Source: UBA1206 sp045600105
Lineage (GTDB): Bacteria > Bacillota > Clostridia > Oscillospirales > CAG-382
Reading direction: 5' to 3'
Length of the DNA stretch: 39,742 nucleotides
Assembly (NCBI GenBank): GCA_045600105.1
Contig: JAZRXG010000043.1
Location: 1 to 39,742, forward strand
Shown here: one piece after another, positions 1-5,906 of the stretch
How the letters are laid out: every line of letters begins with the position of its first letter
How positions within the stretch are numbered: the stretch's first letter is position 1
Position numbers and translations under genes: made by a program
The notes under the pieces: model-generated
What the model saw: the letters and a program-made list of their open reading frames with translations, nothing else
The model's database searches: none
What the model was told of the DNA's origin: nothing

Positions 1-211
1 AGACCGATTCCTCATTGAAAGGTTTTTCAAGGCAGAAAAGGCGCAGCCGGTATTCAATTTCCTTAAAATCGCCGCGACAGTCGAGCAGTTCAAGCACGAT
101 ATCGGAAAGCGGTTCTTCTTTTTCAAGGTGCGAATCAAGCCCACGGTCATAGCCTTCCCAATAACCACATAAGAGCATGATTCTTTCGTAATACGCATCT
201 TCCCGCGTCAT
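1..211 (-). CDS. Hypothetical protein, C-terminus cut by the window edge
   Basis: An open frame starts at an ATG (209-211 on the complement) behind a TTGGAGAAAAAT Shine-Dalgarno region and runs off the left edge after 70 codons with no stop. The visible product begins MTREDAYYERIMLLCGYWEG and is acidic, Leu/Glu-rich and apparently helical, without a signal peptide or membrane segment. A phrase like LLDCRGDFKEIEYRLRLFCL suggests a small helical protein. I do not recognise the family. It lies downstream of tRNA-Pro, from which it is separated by a terminator-like hairpin (230-259), and no promoter is obvious in the short gap. Confidence 0.7.
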   Translation of the reverse strand, partial: MTREDAYYERIMLLCGYWEGYDRGLDSHLEKEEPLSDIVLELLDCRGDFKEIEYRLRLFCLEKPFNEESV

Positions 212-229
212 ATTTTTCTCCAATCAGGT

Positions 230-259
230 AAAAAAGCGCAAAATCAGTGCAATTTTGCG
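230..259 (-). terminator. Terminator behind tRNA-Pro
   Basis: On the minus strand an 8-bp stem (CGCAAAAT / ATTTTGCG) with a 7-base loop is followed by GC and six T residues. This is a typical intrinsic terminator, placed about 28 bases after the CCA end of tRNA-Pro and just before the start region of the partial hypothetical gene. Confidence 0.6.
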
Positions 260-286
260 GCTGTCTGCGGTTCATCGCCGCTTTTT

Positions 287-362
287 TGGTCGGAGTGGCG
301 GGACTCAAACCCGCGGCCTCCGCATCCCAAATGCGGCGCCCTATCGACTGGGCTACACCCCG
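287..362 (-). tRNA. tRNA-Pro (anticodon TGG), CCA encoded
   Basis: The complement folds as a complete cloverleaf. The acceptor is CGGGGTG paired with CACTCCG (one G-T pair), with discriminator A and an encoded CCA at 287-289. The anticodon stem CCGCA/TGCGG encloses loop TTTGGGA, giving TGG (327-329). The T arm is GCGGG/CCCGC with loop TTTGAGT. The C1-G72 pair and A73 are typical of bacterial tRNA-Pro. A damaged paralogue lies about 190 bases upstream in its transcription direction. Confidence 0.95.
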
Positions 363-555
363 AAATATGAAATTTTGATTTTCGACCGCCGTTTTTCATG
401 TGGTCGTCGTTATGGTCTTTTATGTGGTCGTGCGGAAAGTACCGAAATGAAGACCTCGCGATTTTGCGCTTTTTCACGGCTTTTGAACCGCTTTTGCGAA
501 GCAATAGTGGGCTTTCCGAGGCTTTGCGGAAACGGAAGAGAATCTTCCTACACGC

Positions 556-593
556 TCCCAAACCACCCGCTCTACCAACTGAGCCACACCCCG
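556..593 (-). pseudogene. Broken tRNA-Pro: 5' half only
   Basis: The complement from 593 reads CGGGGTGTGGCTCAG, then a D arm, then GGTGG and the loop TTTGGGA. This is the 5' acceptor strand, D arm and anticodon loop of a tRNA-Pro(TGG). Past 556 the expected CCACC stem strand, T arm and CACCCCG are missing and the sequence becomes unrelated. The upstream flank (TTCATATTCCGGGG) resembles that of the intact tRNA-Pro (TTCATATTTCGGGG), so it looks like one copy of a tandem pair that lost its 3' half. Confidence 0.75.
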
Positions 594-699
594 GAATATG
601 AATTGCGTATCGCAAATGTCAAATTGCAAATTATCGTGAGATTTTCACAAGCGCGTGTGAAAATCTTTCTTGTTTGTTTAAGGCTTAAGAAAGATAATC

Positions 700-722
700 A
701 AAAAGCAGCCTTATAGCTGCTT
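700..722 (-). terminator. Terminator of the Gly-Arg-His tRNA transcript
   Basis: AAGCAGC / GCTGCTT forms a 7-bp stem with a 6-base loop. On the minus strand it ends in a run of T residues, and it starts 14 bases after the CCA of tRNA-His. It is the first strong terminator after rpsT and the three tRNAs. Confidence 0.65.
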
Positions 723-735
723 GACTTTTTATTGG

Positions 736-813
736 TGGGGTGGATGACCGGGCTCGAACCGGCGACCCCCAGGGCCACAACCTGGTACTCTGACCAACTG
801 AGCTACATCCACC
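736..813 (-). tRNA. tRNA-His (anticodon GTG), CCA encoded
   Basis: The acceptor pairs as GTGGATG/CATCCAC with the extra G at -1 opposite C73, the identity feature of tRNA-His. The anticodon stem CCAGG/CCTGG encloses TTGTGGC, giving GTG (776-778). The T loop is TTCGAGC and CCA is encoded at 736-738. It is third in a tightly spaced minus-strand run with tRNA-Arg and tRNA-Gly. Confidence 0.96.
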
Positions 814-818
814 GAATA

Positions 819-895
819 TGGCGCGCCTTGAGGGACTCGAACCCCCGACCTACTGCTTAGAAGGCAGTTGCTCTATCCAGCTGAGCTAAAGGCGC
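819..895 (-). tRNA. tRNA-Arg (anticodon TCT), CCA encoded
   Basis: The acceptor is GCGCCTT/AAGGCGC with discriminator G and encoded CCA (819-821). The anticodon stem ACTGC/GCAGT encloses CTTCTAA, giving TCT (859-861), which reads AGA/AGG codons. The T arm is GGGGG with TTCGAGT. Five bases separate it from tRNA-His and three from tRNA-Gly, so the three are one precursor. Confidence 0.96.
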
Positions 896-898
896 ATC

Positions 899-972
<74 letters not shown>

Positions 973-1018
973 GACATTTACGCGCTGGGTCAGCAGCGCG
1001 TTACGCTAAACCTTTCGG

Positions 1019-1282
1019 TTATGCCATCTTATTCAACAAAAGCGTGTACTGGCTCTTCTTATGCGCTGCATTGTTTGCATGAAGGATGCCCTTGGTAACA
1101 GCTTTATCGACCATGGAAACGGCATCGGCATAAGCCTTTTCGGCAAGAGCTTTGTCATTTGCTTCGACAGCTGCTTTGAACTTCTTTACGGAAGTTTTGA
1201 GCGCAGATTTATACATCTTGTTCTGAAGTGTCTTGGCTTCGGTAACTTTGACTCTCTTTTTAGCGGATTTAATGTTCGGCAT
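1019..1282 (-). CDS. rpsT: 30S ribosomal protein S20
   Basis: This 87-residue protein begins MPNIKSAKKRVKVTEAKTLQ and is Lys/Ala-rich and helical throughout. It matches ribosomal protein S20, a primary 16S rRNA binder in early 30S assembly. The ATG at 1280-1282 is chosen because it gives the conserved MPNIKSA N-terminus and sits behind AGAGGAGGTGTACAA. A longer reading upstream would add non-conserved residues. Promoter TTGCAA-17-TATTAT lies upstream, and the tRNA run lies downstream on the same strand. In Bacillus subtilis rpsT is next to gpr. Here gpr is also nearby, but pcp lies between and the directions differ. Confidence 0.97.
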   Translation of the reverse strand: MPNIKSAKKRVKVTEAKTLQNKMYKSALKTSVKKFKAAVEANDKALAEKAYADAVSMVDKAVTKGILHANNAAHKKSQYTLLLNKMA

Positions 1283-1330
1283 TTGTACACCTCCTCTGTG
1301 ATTGTGGATGCCTTTCGCAGGCACTCGCCT

Positions 1331-1359
1331 ATAATATCACACTTTTTTGGATTTTGCAA
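1331..1359 (-). promoter_or_regulatory. Promoter of rpsT
   Basis: On the minus strand TTGCAA (1354-1359) and TATTAT (1331-1336) are separated by exactly 17 bases. This puts a start about 40 bases before the rpsT ATG. Confidence 0.65.
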
Positions 1360-1455
1360 TAGGTAAATCAAAAAAATATGGAAAATATCAAAAAATGTTT
1401 TTGCTTTTCTGCGCTTTCGCCGAAAAAGCAGGACTGATCACGGTGCGCGTTTTGC

Positions 1456-2076
1456 TTATCCGATCCGGCGTGACGCGAAATCGTCGAGGCACGCTTCCAG
1501 AGCGGCTTCGAGCCCTTTCACGATGACCGAAAGCTCCGCCGTCGGGGTCCCCTCGGGGAGCTCCGCTTTCATCCCGGGCGTCGCGGGGACGTGGATGAAG
1601 CCTGCGCGTATGCTTTTGCCTTTCACCGAGTGGAGCACGCCGTACATAAGGTCGTTGCAGACGAAGGTTCCGGCGGTGTTCGACACGGCAGACGGCACTC
1701 CGCGTTCCCTCATTTTTTCGACGATCTTCTTTATCGGCAGGGTGGAAAAATAGGCGGCGTCACCGTCTTCGGCGATTTTTTCGTCCACGGGCGCGTTGCC
1801 CGCGTTGTCGGCTATCCTCGCGTCGCGGATATTTATCGCCACGCGTTCGGGAGTCAGAGCGTTCCTCGACGCCGCGAGCCCCACGCATATTACGTAATCG
1901 GGCGAGAATTGATCCATCGCTTCAAGCACGGCTTTGGTCGAAAGCCCGAAAACCGTCGGAACGGTCAGCTTTTTCAGTTCTATCCCGTCGGGCGGACATA
2001 CGAGCGACAGAGCTTGCTCGGCGGGGTTCAAAGCGCTGCCGCCGAATGGGTCGAATGCCGTCATAAGTATTTTCAT
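1456..2076 (-). CDS. pcp: Pyroglutamyl-peptidase I
   Basis: This 206-residue cytosolic cysteine peptidase (family C15) removes N-terminal pyroglutamate from peptides. The start MKILMTAFDPFGGSALNPAE carries the family's TAFDPFGG opening. The catalytic triad is visible: Glu77 in TPERVAIN, Cys140 in SNTAGTFVCN and His162 in FIHVP. The length is normal for the family. The usual GQAGGR-type segment reads GLAASR, a small departure. It sits alone on the minus strand between rpsT and gpr, and the reason for that placement is not evident. Confidence 0.95.
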   Translation of the reverse strand: MKILMTAFDPFGGSALNPAEQALSLVCPPDGIELKKLTVPTVFGLSTKAVLEAMDQFSPDYVICVGLAASRNALTPERVAINIRDARIADNAGNAPVDEKIAEDGDAAYFSTLPIKKIVEKMRERGVPSAVSNTAGTFVCNDLMYGVLHSVKGKSIRAGFIHVPATPGMKAELPEGTPTAELSVIVKGLEAALEACLDDFASRRIG

Positions 2077-2135
2077 GTTCTTCCCTCACTTTTCTTCATT
2101 CTATCACAAAAAGCTCCCGATGTAAAGAGAAATAC

Positions 2136-2164
2136 GCATATTCGCCGCCCGCGTGCGCAATATA
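2136..2164 (+). promoter_or_regulatory. Candidate forespore (sigma-G/sigma-F-type) promoter of gpr
   Basis: GCATA (2136-2140) and CAATATA (2158-2164) are 17 bases apart. They fit the sigma-G pattern GHATR / CATNHTA with one mismatch. B. subtilis gpr is read by sigma-F and sigma-G, so the placement is sensible. The match is short and could be chance. Confidence 0.45.
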
Positions 2165-2186
2165 GAATAAAAAGGAAGTGATTTTT

Positions 2187-3074
2187 CTGCTCGAGATAAG
2201 GACAGACCTCGCGTCGGAGCTGTGCGAAGGGAAGAACGTTTCTGACGGCGTGAAGACTTATACCGACATTATCGGCGGAATGAAGGTGGACTTCGTCGAG
2301 ATCGACGCCAAAAACGGAAGAAGGCTCGGCAAAAGCGCCGGCAAATACGCCACCGCCGACGTCGGCAGGATATGGGAAAGCGACAGAACGCGGTTTTCGT
2401 CGGCAGCCGACTCGCTTTCAAAGCTTTTCGGGGCTTTTTTCGGTCACGTCGGCAAAGGCTGCGTGCTCGTGGCGGGGCTCGGCAACATGAACGTCACGGC
2501 GGATTCGGTCGGCCCGAGGGTGGCTGAGAAGCTGCTCGTAACAAACCACATAAAGACGCTCGATAAGCCGCTTTTCGATTCGGTCGGGTTCGGCGATGTC
2601 GCGTCGGTGTCGCCGGGCGTGATGGGGCAGACGGGTATTGAAAGCTCCGAGCTCGTCATTTCGGCGGCAAAATGCTGCGGCGCGTCACTTATCGTCGCCA
2701 TAGATTCGCTCGCGTCGCACAGCCTTTCGCGGCTCGGCACCACGGTGCAGATAACCGACGCGGGCATATCGCCGGGCTCGGGCGTTTTCAACACGCGCGG
2801 CGGGATAACCAAAGAAAGTGCGGGCGTTCCCGTAGTTGCCGTCGGTGTGCCCACGGTGGTGGACGCGTCGACGCTTGCGCTTGACCTTATGTCGGGCGGG
2901 AACGACACGTCGCTTGCCGAAAAACTGCTTTCCGGCAGGGGAAAGACGCTTTTCATAACCCCGAAGGAGACCGACGTCATCGCCGAAAAGACGGCGTCGC
3001 TCATTGCCTGCGCGCTCAACCGCGCCCTGCACAAAAATATACCTCCCGAAGAAATGGCGGAATATACCGCGTGA
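2187..3074 (+). CDS. gpr: Germination protease GPR (spore protease, zymogen)
   Basis: GPR degrades the small acid-soluble DNA-binding proteins of the spore core at germination; it is made in the forespore as a zymogen. The N-terminus LEIRTDLASE has the RTDLA-E motif of the propeptide region. Further family marks are GLGNMNVTADSVGPRV, SPGVMGQTGIE, and PGSGVFNTRGG near the middle. The length of about 295 residues is somewhat below that of the Bacillus enzyme. The start is unusual. GTG at 2178 lies inside the near-perfect Shine-Dalgarno AAGGAAGTGA (2172-2181), so the CTG at 2187, five bases after it, is the better start. spoIIP follows 44 bases later, the usual gpr-spoIIP order. Confidence 0.93.
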   Translation: MLEIRTDLASELCEGKNVSDGVKTYTDIIGGMKVDFVEIDAKNGRRLGKSAGKYATADVGRIWESDRTRFSSAADSLSKLFGAFFGHVGKGCVLVAGLGNMNVTADSVGPRVAEKLLVTNHIKTLDKPLFDSVGFGDVASVSPGVMGQTGIESSELVISAAKCCGASLIVAIDSLASHSLSRLGTTVQITDAGISPGSGVFNTRGGITKESAGVPVVAVGVPTVVDASTLALDLMSGGNDTSLAEKLLSGRGKTLFITPKETDVIAEKTASLIACALNRALHKNIPPEEMAEYTA

Positions 3075-3118
3075 ACCGTCAATAGAATTATACAGACGGA
3101 ACGAGGGAGGACAAGACG

Positions 3119-4141
3119 GTGCGGACGATGAAAAACAAACGGCTTTACGAATATTTTGCGAAATTCTGCGTCATCTTCGTGGTGACGGCTTTTCTCATGC
3201 TGACTTCGGCTTACGCGGCGACGTTCTTTCCGCCCGAGGCAAAGATCGCAGAGGCACTCGAAACCGAAAGCGACGCGCAGTCGGTCTCTTCGGGATTTTC
3301 GGAGGAAAGGAAAGACACCGAGGAAAGCGAAAACGAGGAAAGCGTATCCGAAGAAAGCGTGCAGGACGACACGGAAAGCGGCGACGCGATACCCGCCGTC
3401 AATCTGTCACAGTTCGGGCTGAACGAAACGCCGGAGCTCAAAGTCATCGACCAGACGGGATATTCGCCCGACCCGTACGATCATCTTGAAACGCCGCTCA
3501 AAACGGGGACGGTCGTTTCGGACAAACCGACCGTGCTGATTTATCACACGCACGGAACGGAGCGCTATTCCGCTTCTTCGGCGTATGCGGACGGATACGA
3601 GTACAACACGCTCGACACGGATGAAAACGTGGTGGCGGTCGGCGACTGCCTCGCGGACAGACTCGAAGAGCTCGGTGTGCGCGTGATACACGACAGAACG
3701 ATGTACGACGCCGACGGTTATACCACGGCGTACAGCCGTAGCAAAAAGGCGGTCCGCGAGCTGCTTTCTGTGTACCCGAGCATTGAATACGTCATCGACC
3801 TTCACCGCGACAGCGTGGAAACGGGCGGAAAGCAGGCAAAGACGGTGACGCTTTTTGACGAAAACTGCGCTCAGGTGATGATCGTCGTGGGCAGCGACGC
3901 GGGAGGCGGCAGCCACAAGGCGTGGGAAGACAACTTTACCGCCGCCGTAAGGCTGCAGCAGACGATGAACACGCTTTATCCGACGTTTGCCAGACCGATA
4001 TACCTCAGGACGGCATCGTTCAACCAGGAGCTTTGTACGGGCGCTCTGCTCATTGAGGTCGGGACGTGCGGAAACACTCTTGACGAGGCAAAAGCGGCGG
4101 CAAAGCTTCTTGCGCTGTCGATAGTAAATACTTTCCGCTAA
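3119..4141 (+). CDS. spoIIP: Stage II sporulation protein P (engulfment amidase)
   Basis: SpoIIP is a membrane-anchored N-acetylmuramoyl-L-alanine amidase/endopeptidase. It works with SpoIID and SpoIIM to thin septal peptidoglycan during engulfment. The 340-residue product has one N-terminal membrane segment (about 14-34), a Ser/Glu-rich linker (48-90) and a C-terminal amidase domain (about 135-340). Likely zinc ligands and catalytic residues are His143/His145/Glu148 in YHTHGTE, His229 in DLHRD and Glu313 in LLIEVGTCGN. The GTG start lies eight bases after GGGAGG; the in-frame ATG nine bases later is spaced too far. It follows gpr closely and probably shares its transcript. Confidence 0.95.
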   Translation: MRTMKNKRLYEYFAKFCVIFVVTAFLMLTSAYAATFFPPEAKIAEALETESDAQSVSSGFSEERKDTEESENEESVSEESVQDDTESGDAIPAVNLSQFGLNETPELKVIDQTGYSPDPYDHLETPLKTGTVVSDKPTVLIYHTHGTERYSASSAYADGYEYNTLDTDENVVAVGDCLADRLEELGVRVIHDRTMYDADGYTTAYSRSKKAVRELLSVYPSIEYVIDLHRDSVETGGKQAKTVTLFDENCAQVMIVVGSDAGGGSHKAWEDNFTAAVRLQQTMNTLYPTFARPIYLRTASFNQELCTGALLIEVGTCGNTLDEAKAAAKLLALSIVNTFR

Positions 4142-4148
4142 AAAATAC

Positions 4149-4177
4149 TTGACAAACGGATTTTGGGGGTATATAAT
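4149..4177 (+). promoter_or_regulatory. Promoter of the T-box / trpB transcript
   Basis: TTGACA (4149-4154), 17 bases, TATAAT (4172-4177): a perfect vegetative consensus beginning eight bases after the spoIIP stop. Confidence 0.9.
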
Positions 4178-4184
4178 ACGATCT

Positions 4185-4450
4185 GTAAACCGATGATTAA
4201 GAATAGTAACTTATCAAGGTCGCTCACAGAGAGCCGCGGACGGTGGGATCGCGGCAGCGGACGGATATGCGAATGGACTTATGAGGGCGTCCGAAAGCGA
4301 AAGCAAGTAGCAGGCGACGGATACGCGGCCGTGATACGCGAAGTATATGTAGGTATACGATAAGATGGGTATTTTACCAAGCAGGGTGGCACCGCAGGAG
4401 CACGTCTCTTGTCCCGGCAGAAAATTGTTGGGGACAAGGGCGTTTTTTTG
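4185..4450 (+). promoter_or_regulatory. T-box leader, tryptophan specifier (TGG)
   Basis: This untranslated leader has the T-box consensus AGGGTGGCACCGC at 4383-4395, followed by an intrinsic terminator. Stem I is recognisable. GCCGCG (4233-4238) pairs with CGCGGC (4250-4255) around a GGTGGGA distal loop, and a specifier region reads GAATGGACTT, with TGG at 4274-4276. Known T-boxes bind the tRNA by its anticodon at the specifier and sense an uncharged 3' end to disrupt termination. A TGG specifier means tRNA-Trp, which agrees with the downstream tryptophan synthase gene. Confidence 0.93.
4408..4449 (+). terminator. T-box regulated terminator
   Basis: CTTGTCCC (4408-4415) pairs with GGGACAAG (4431-4438), followed by GGCG and seven T residues. 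It is the termination arm of the T-box, and uncharged tRNA-Trp would favour the alternative antiterminator. Confidence 0.88.
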
Positions 4451-4480
4451 TACCGTCCCCGGGAAAGAAAGGAAAAGAAA

Positions 4481-5854
4481 ATGGCAAACAAAGAGATCCC
4501 CTACAAAATCTATCTTGAAGAAAACGAGATGCCCCGTGCCTGGTACAATCTCCGCGCCGACATGAAGACCAAACCCGCGCCCCTCATCGATCCGTCGACG
4601 ATGAAGCCGATAACCGCCGAAGCGCTTTCAAAGGTGTTCTGCGACGAGCTCGTGAAGCAGGAGCTTGACGAAACGAACAGATATTACGAGATCCCCGTCG
4701 AGATACGCGACTTTTACAAAATGTACCGTCCGTCGCCTCTCGTACGCGCTTACTGCCTCGAAAAGAAGCTCGGCACTCCCGCGAAGATATATTACAAATT
4801 CGAAGGCAACAACACGAGCGGAAGCCACAAGCTCAACTCCGCCATCGCTCAGGCGTATTACGCCAAAAAGCAGGGACTTGCCGGCGTCACGACCGAGACG
4901 GGTGCAGGTCAGTGGGGCACCGCGCTTTCCATGGCGTGCTCCTATTTCGAGCTTGACTGCAAGGTATTCATGGTTAAATGCTCCTACGAGCAGAAGCCGT
5001 TCAGAAGAGAAGTGATGCGCACCTACGGCGCGTCCGTCACGCCGTCACCCTCCCTTACCACCGAGGTCGGCAAAAGGATACTTGCCGAACATCCCGGGAC
5101 CTCGGGAAGTCTGGGCTGCGCCATTTCCGAAGCCGTCGAAACGGCGACCAGGACCGAAGGCTATCGCTACGTTCTCGGCAGCGTGCTCAATCAGGTAATG
5201 CTGCATCAGTCCGTCATAGGACTCGAAGCCAAGGCGGCGCTCGATAAATACGGCGAAAAGGCCGATATCATCATCGGCTGCGCCGGAGGCGGCTCCAACC
5301 TCGGCGGACTCATCGCTCCGTTCATGGGCGAAAAGCTCAGAGGAGAAGCCGACTGCCGCTTCATCGCGGTCGAGCCCATGTCATGCCCGTCGTTCACACG
5401 CGGCAAGTACGCGTACGACTACTGCGACACCGGCAGAGTATGCCCGCTCGCCAAGATGTATACGCTCGGCAGCTCGTTCATCCCCGCGGCTACCCACGCC
5501 GGCGGACTCAGATACCACGGAATGAACTCCACGCTTTCCGAGCTTTACGACGAAGGACTTATCGAAGCCGTTTCCGTACCGCAGACCGAGGTGTTCGCGG
5601 CAGCCGAGGCGTTCGCGCGCGTCGAAGGCATCCTTCCCGCACCCGAAAGCAGCCACGCTATCAAGATCGCCATCGACGAAGCGCTCAAATGCAAGGAAAC
5701 GGGTGAAGAAAAGACCATCGTGTTCGGTCTTACCGGCACGGGATATTTCGATATGATGTCGTACGAAAGATTCCACGACGGAAAGATGACCGATTTCGCT
5801 CCGTCCGATGAAGATATCGCCGAAGCGCTTAAGCTTCTCCCGAAAATGAACTGA
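4481..5854 (+). CDS. trpB: TrpB2-type tryptophan synthase beta chain
   Basis: This PLP enzyme condenses indole and serine to tryptophan (EC 4.2.1.122 type). The 457-residue product has the PLP lysine at Lys117 in GSHKLNS, the ETGAGQWG loop at 139-146 and a GGGSN phosphate-binding loop. The long N-terminal extension and length mark the TrpB2 class, distinct from the ~400-residue TrpB1 that pairs with TrpA. The ATG at 4481 follows GAAAGGAAAAGAAA. A frame extending back to 4409 would run through the T-box terminator. There is no trpA or other trp gene in the window, so it probably works alone to salvage indole, under T-box control. Confidence 0.95.
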   Translation: MANKEIPYKIYLEENEMPRAWYNLRADMKTKPAPLIDPSTMKPITAEALSKVFCDELVKQELDETNRYYEIPVEIRDFYKMYRPSPLVRAYCLEKKLGTPAKIYYKFEGNNTSGSHKLNSAIAQAYYAKKQGLAGVTTETGAGQWGTALSMACSYFELDCKVFMVKCSYEQKPFRREVMRTYGASVTPSPSLTTEVGKRILAEHPGTSGSLGCAISEAVETATRTEGYRYVLGSVLNQVMLHQSVIGLEAKAALDKYGEKADIIIGCAGGGSNLGGLIAPFMGEKLRGEADCRFIAVEPMSCPSFTRGKYAYDYCDTGRVCPLAKMYTLGSSFIPAATHAGGLRYHGMNSTLSELYDEGLIEAVSVPQTEVFAAAEAFARVEGILPAPESSHAIKIAIDEALKCKETGEEKTIVFGLTGTGYFDMMSYERFHDGKMTDFAPSDEDIAEALKLLPKMN

Positions 5855-5869
5855 TGATCAAACAAAAAC

Positions 5870-5906
5870 GACCTTCGCGCGTTTTGCACGGAGGTCATCT
5901 TTTTTT
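5870..5906. terminator. Bidirectional terminator between trpB and the lipase gene
   Basis: GACCTTCGCGC / GCACGGAGGTC (5870-5880 with 5886-5896) forms an 11-bp imperfect stem. T residues follow on the plus strand and GTTTTTGTTTG on the minus strand, serving the convergent genes. Confidence 0.8.

Larger units (their letters stand above)
363..735. other. Stretch without a protein gene
   Basis: Apart from the broken tRNA-Pro (556-593) and the hairpin at 700-722, this stretch holds two things I can see. One is a perfect 10-bp inverted repeat, AGATTTTCAC / GTGAAAATCT, at 639-666 with no T run behind it. The other is a 10-base direct repeat ATGTGGTCGT at 398-407 and 422-431. Open frames here have no ribosome binding site and no recognisable protein character. 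Confidence 0.6.

Noticed and set aside
398..431. ATGTGGTCGT direct repeat as an attachment-site pair
   Set aside because: Only ten bases with 14 between; nothing integrase-like is nearby and such a repeat can occur by chance.
980..1001. Hairpin after rpsT as its terminator
   Set aside because: The 8-bp stem is good but it is followed by TAAATG on the minus strand, not a T run.
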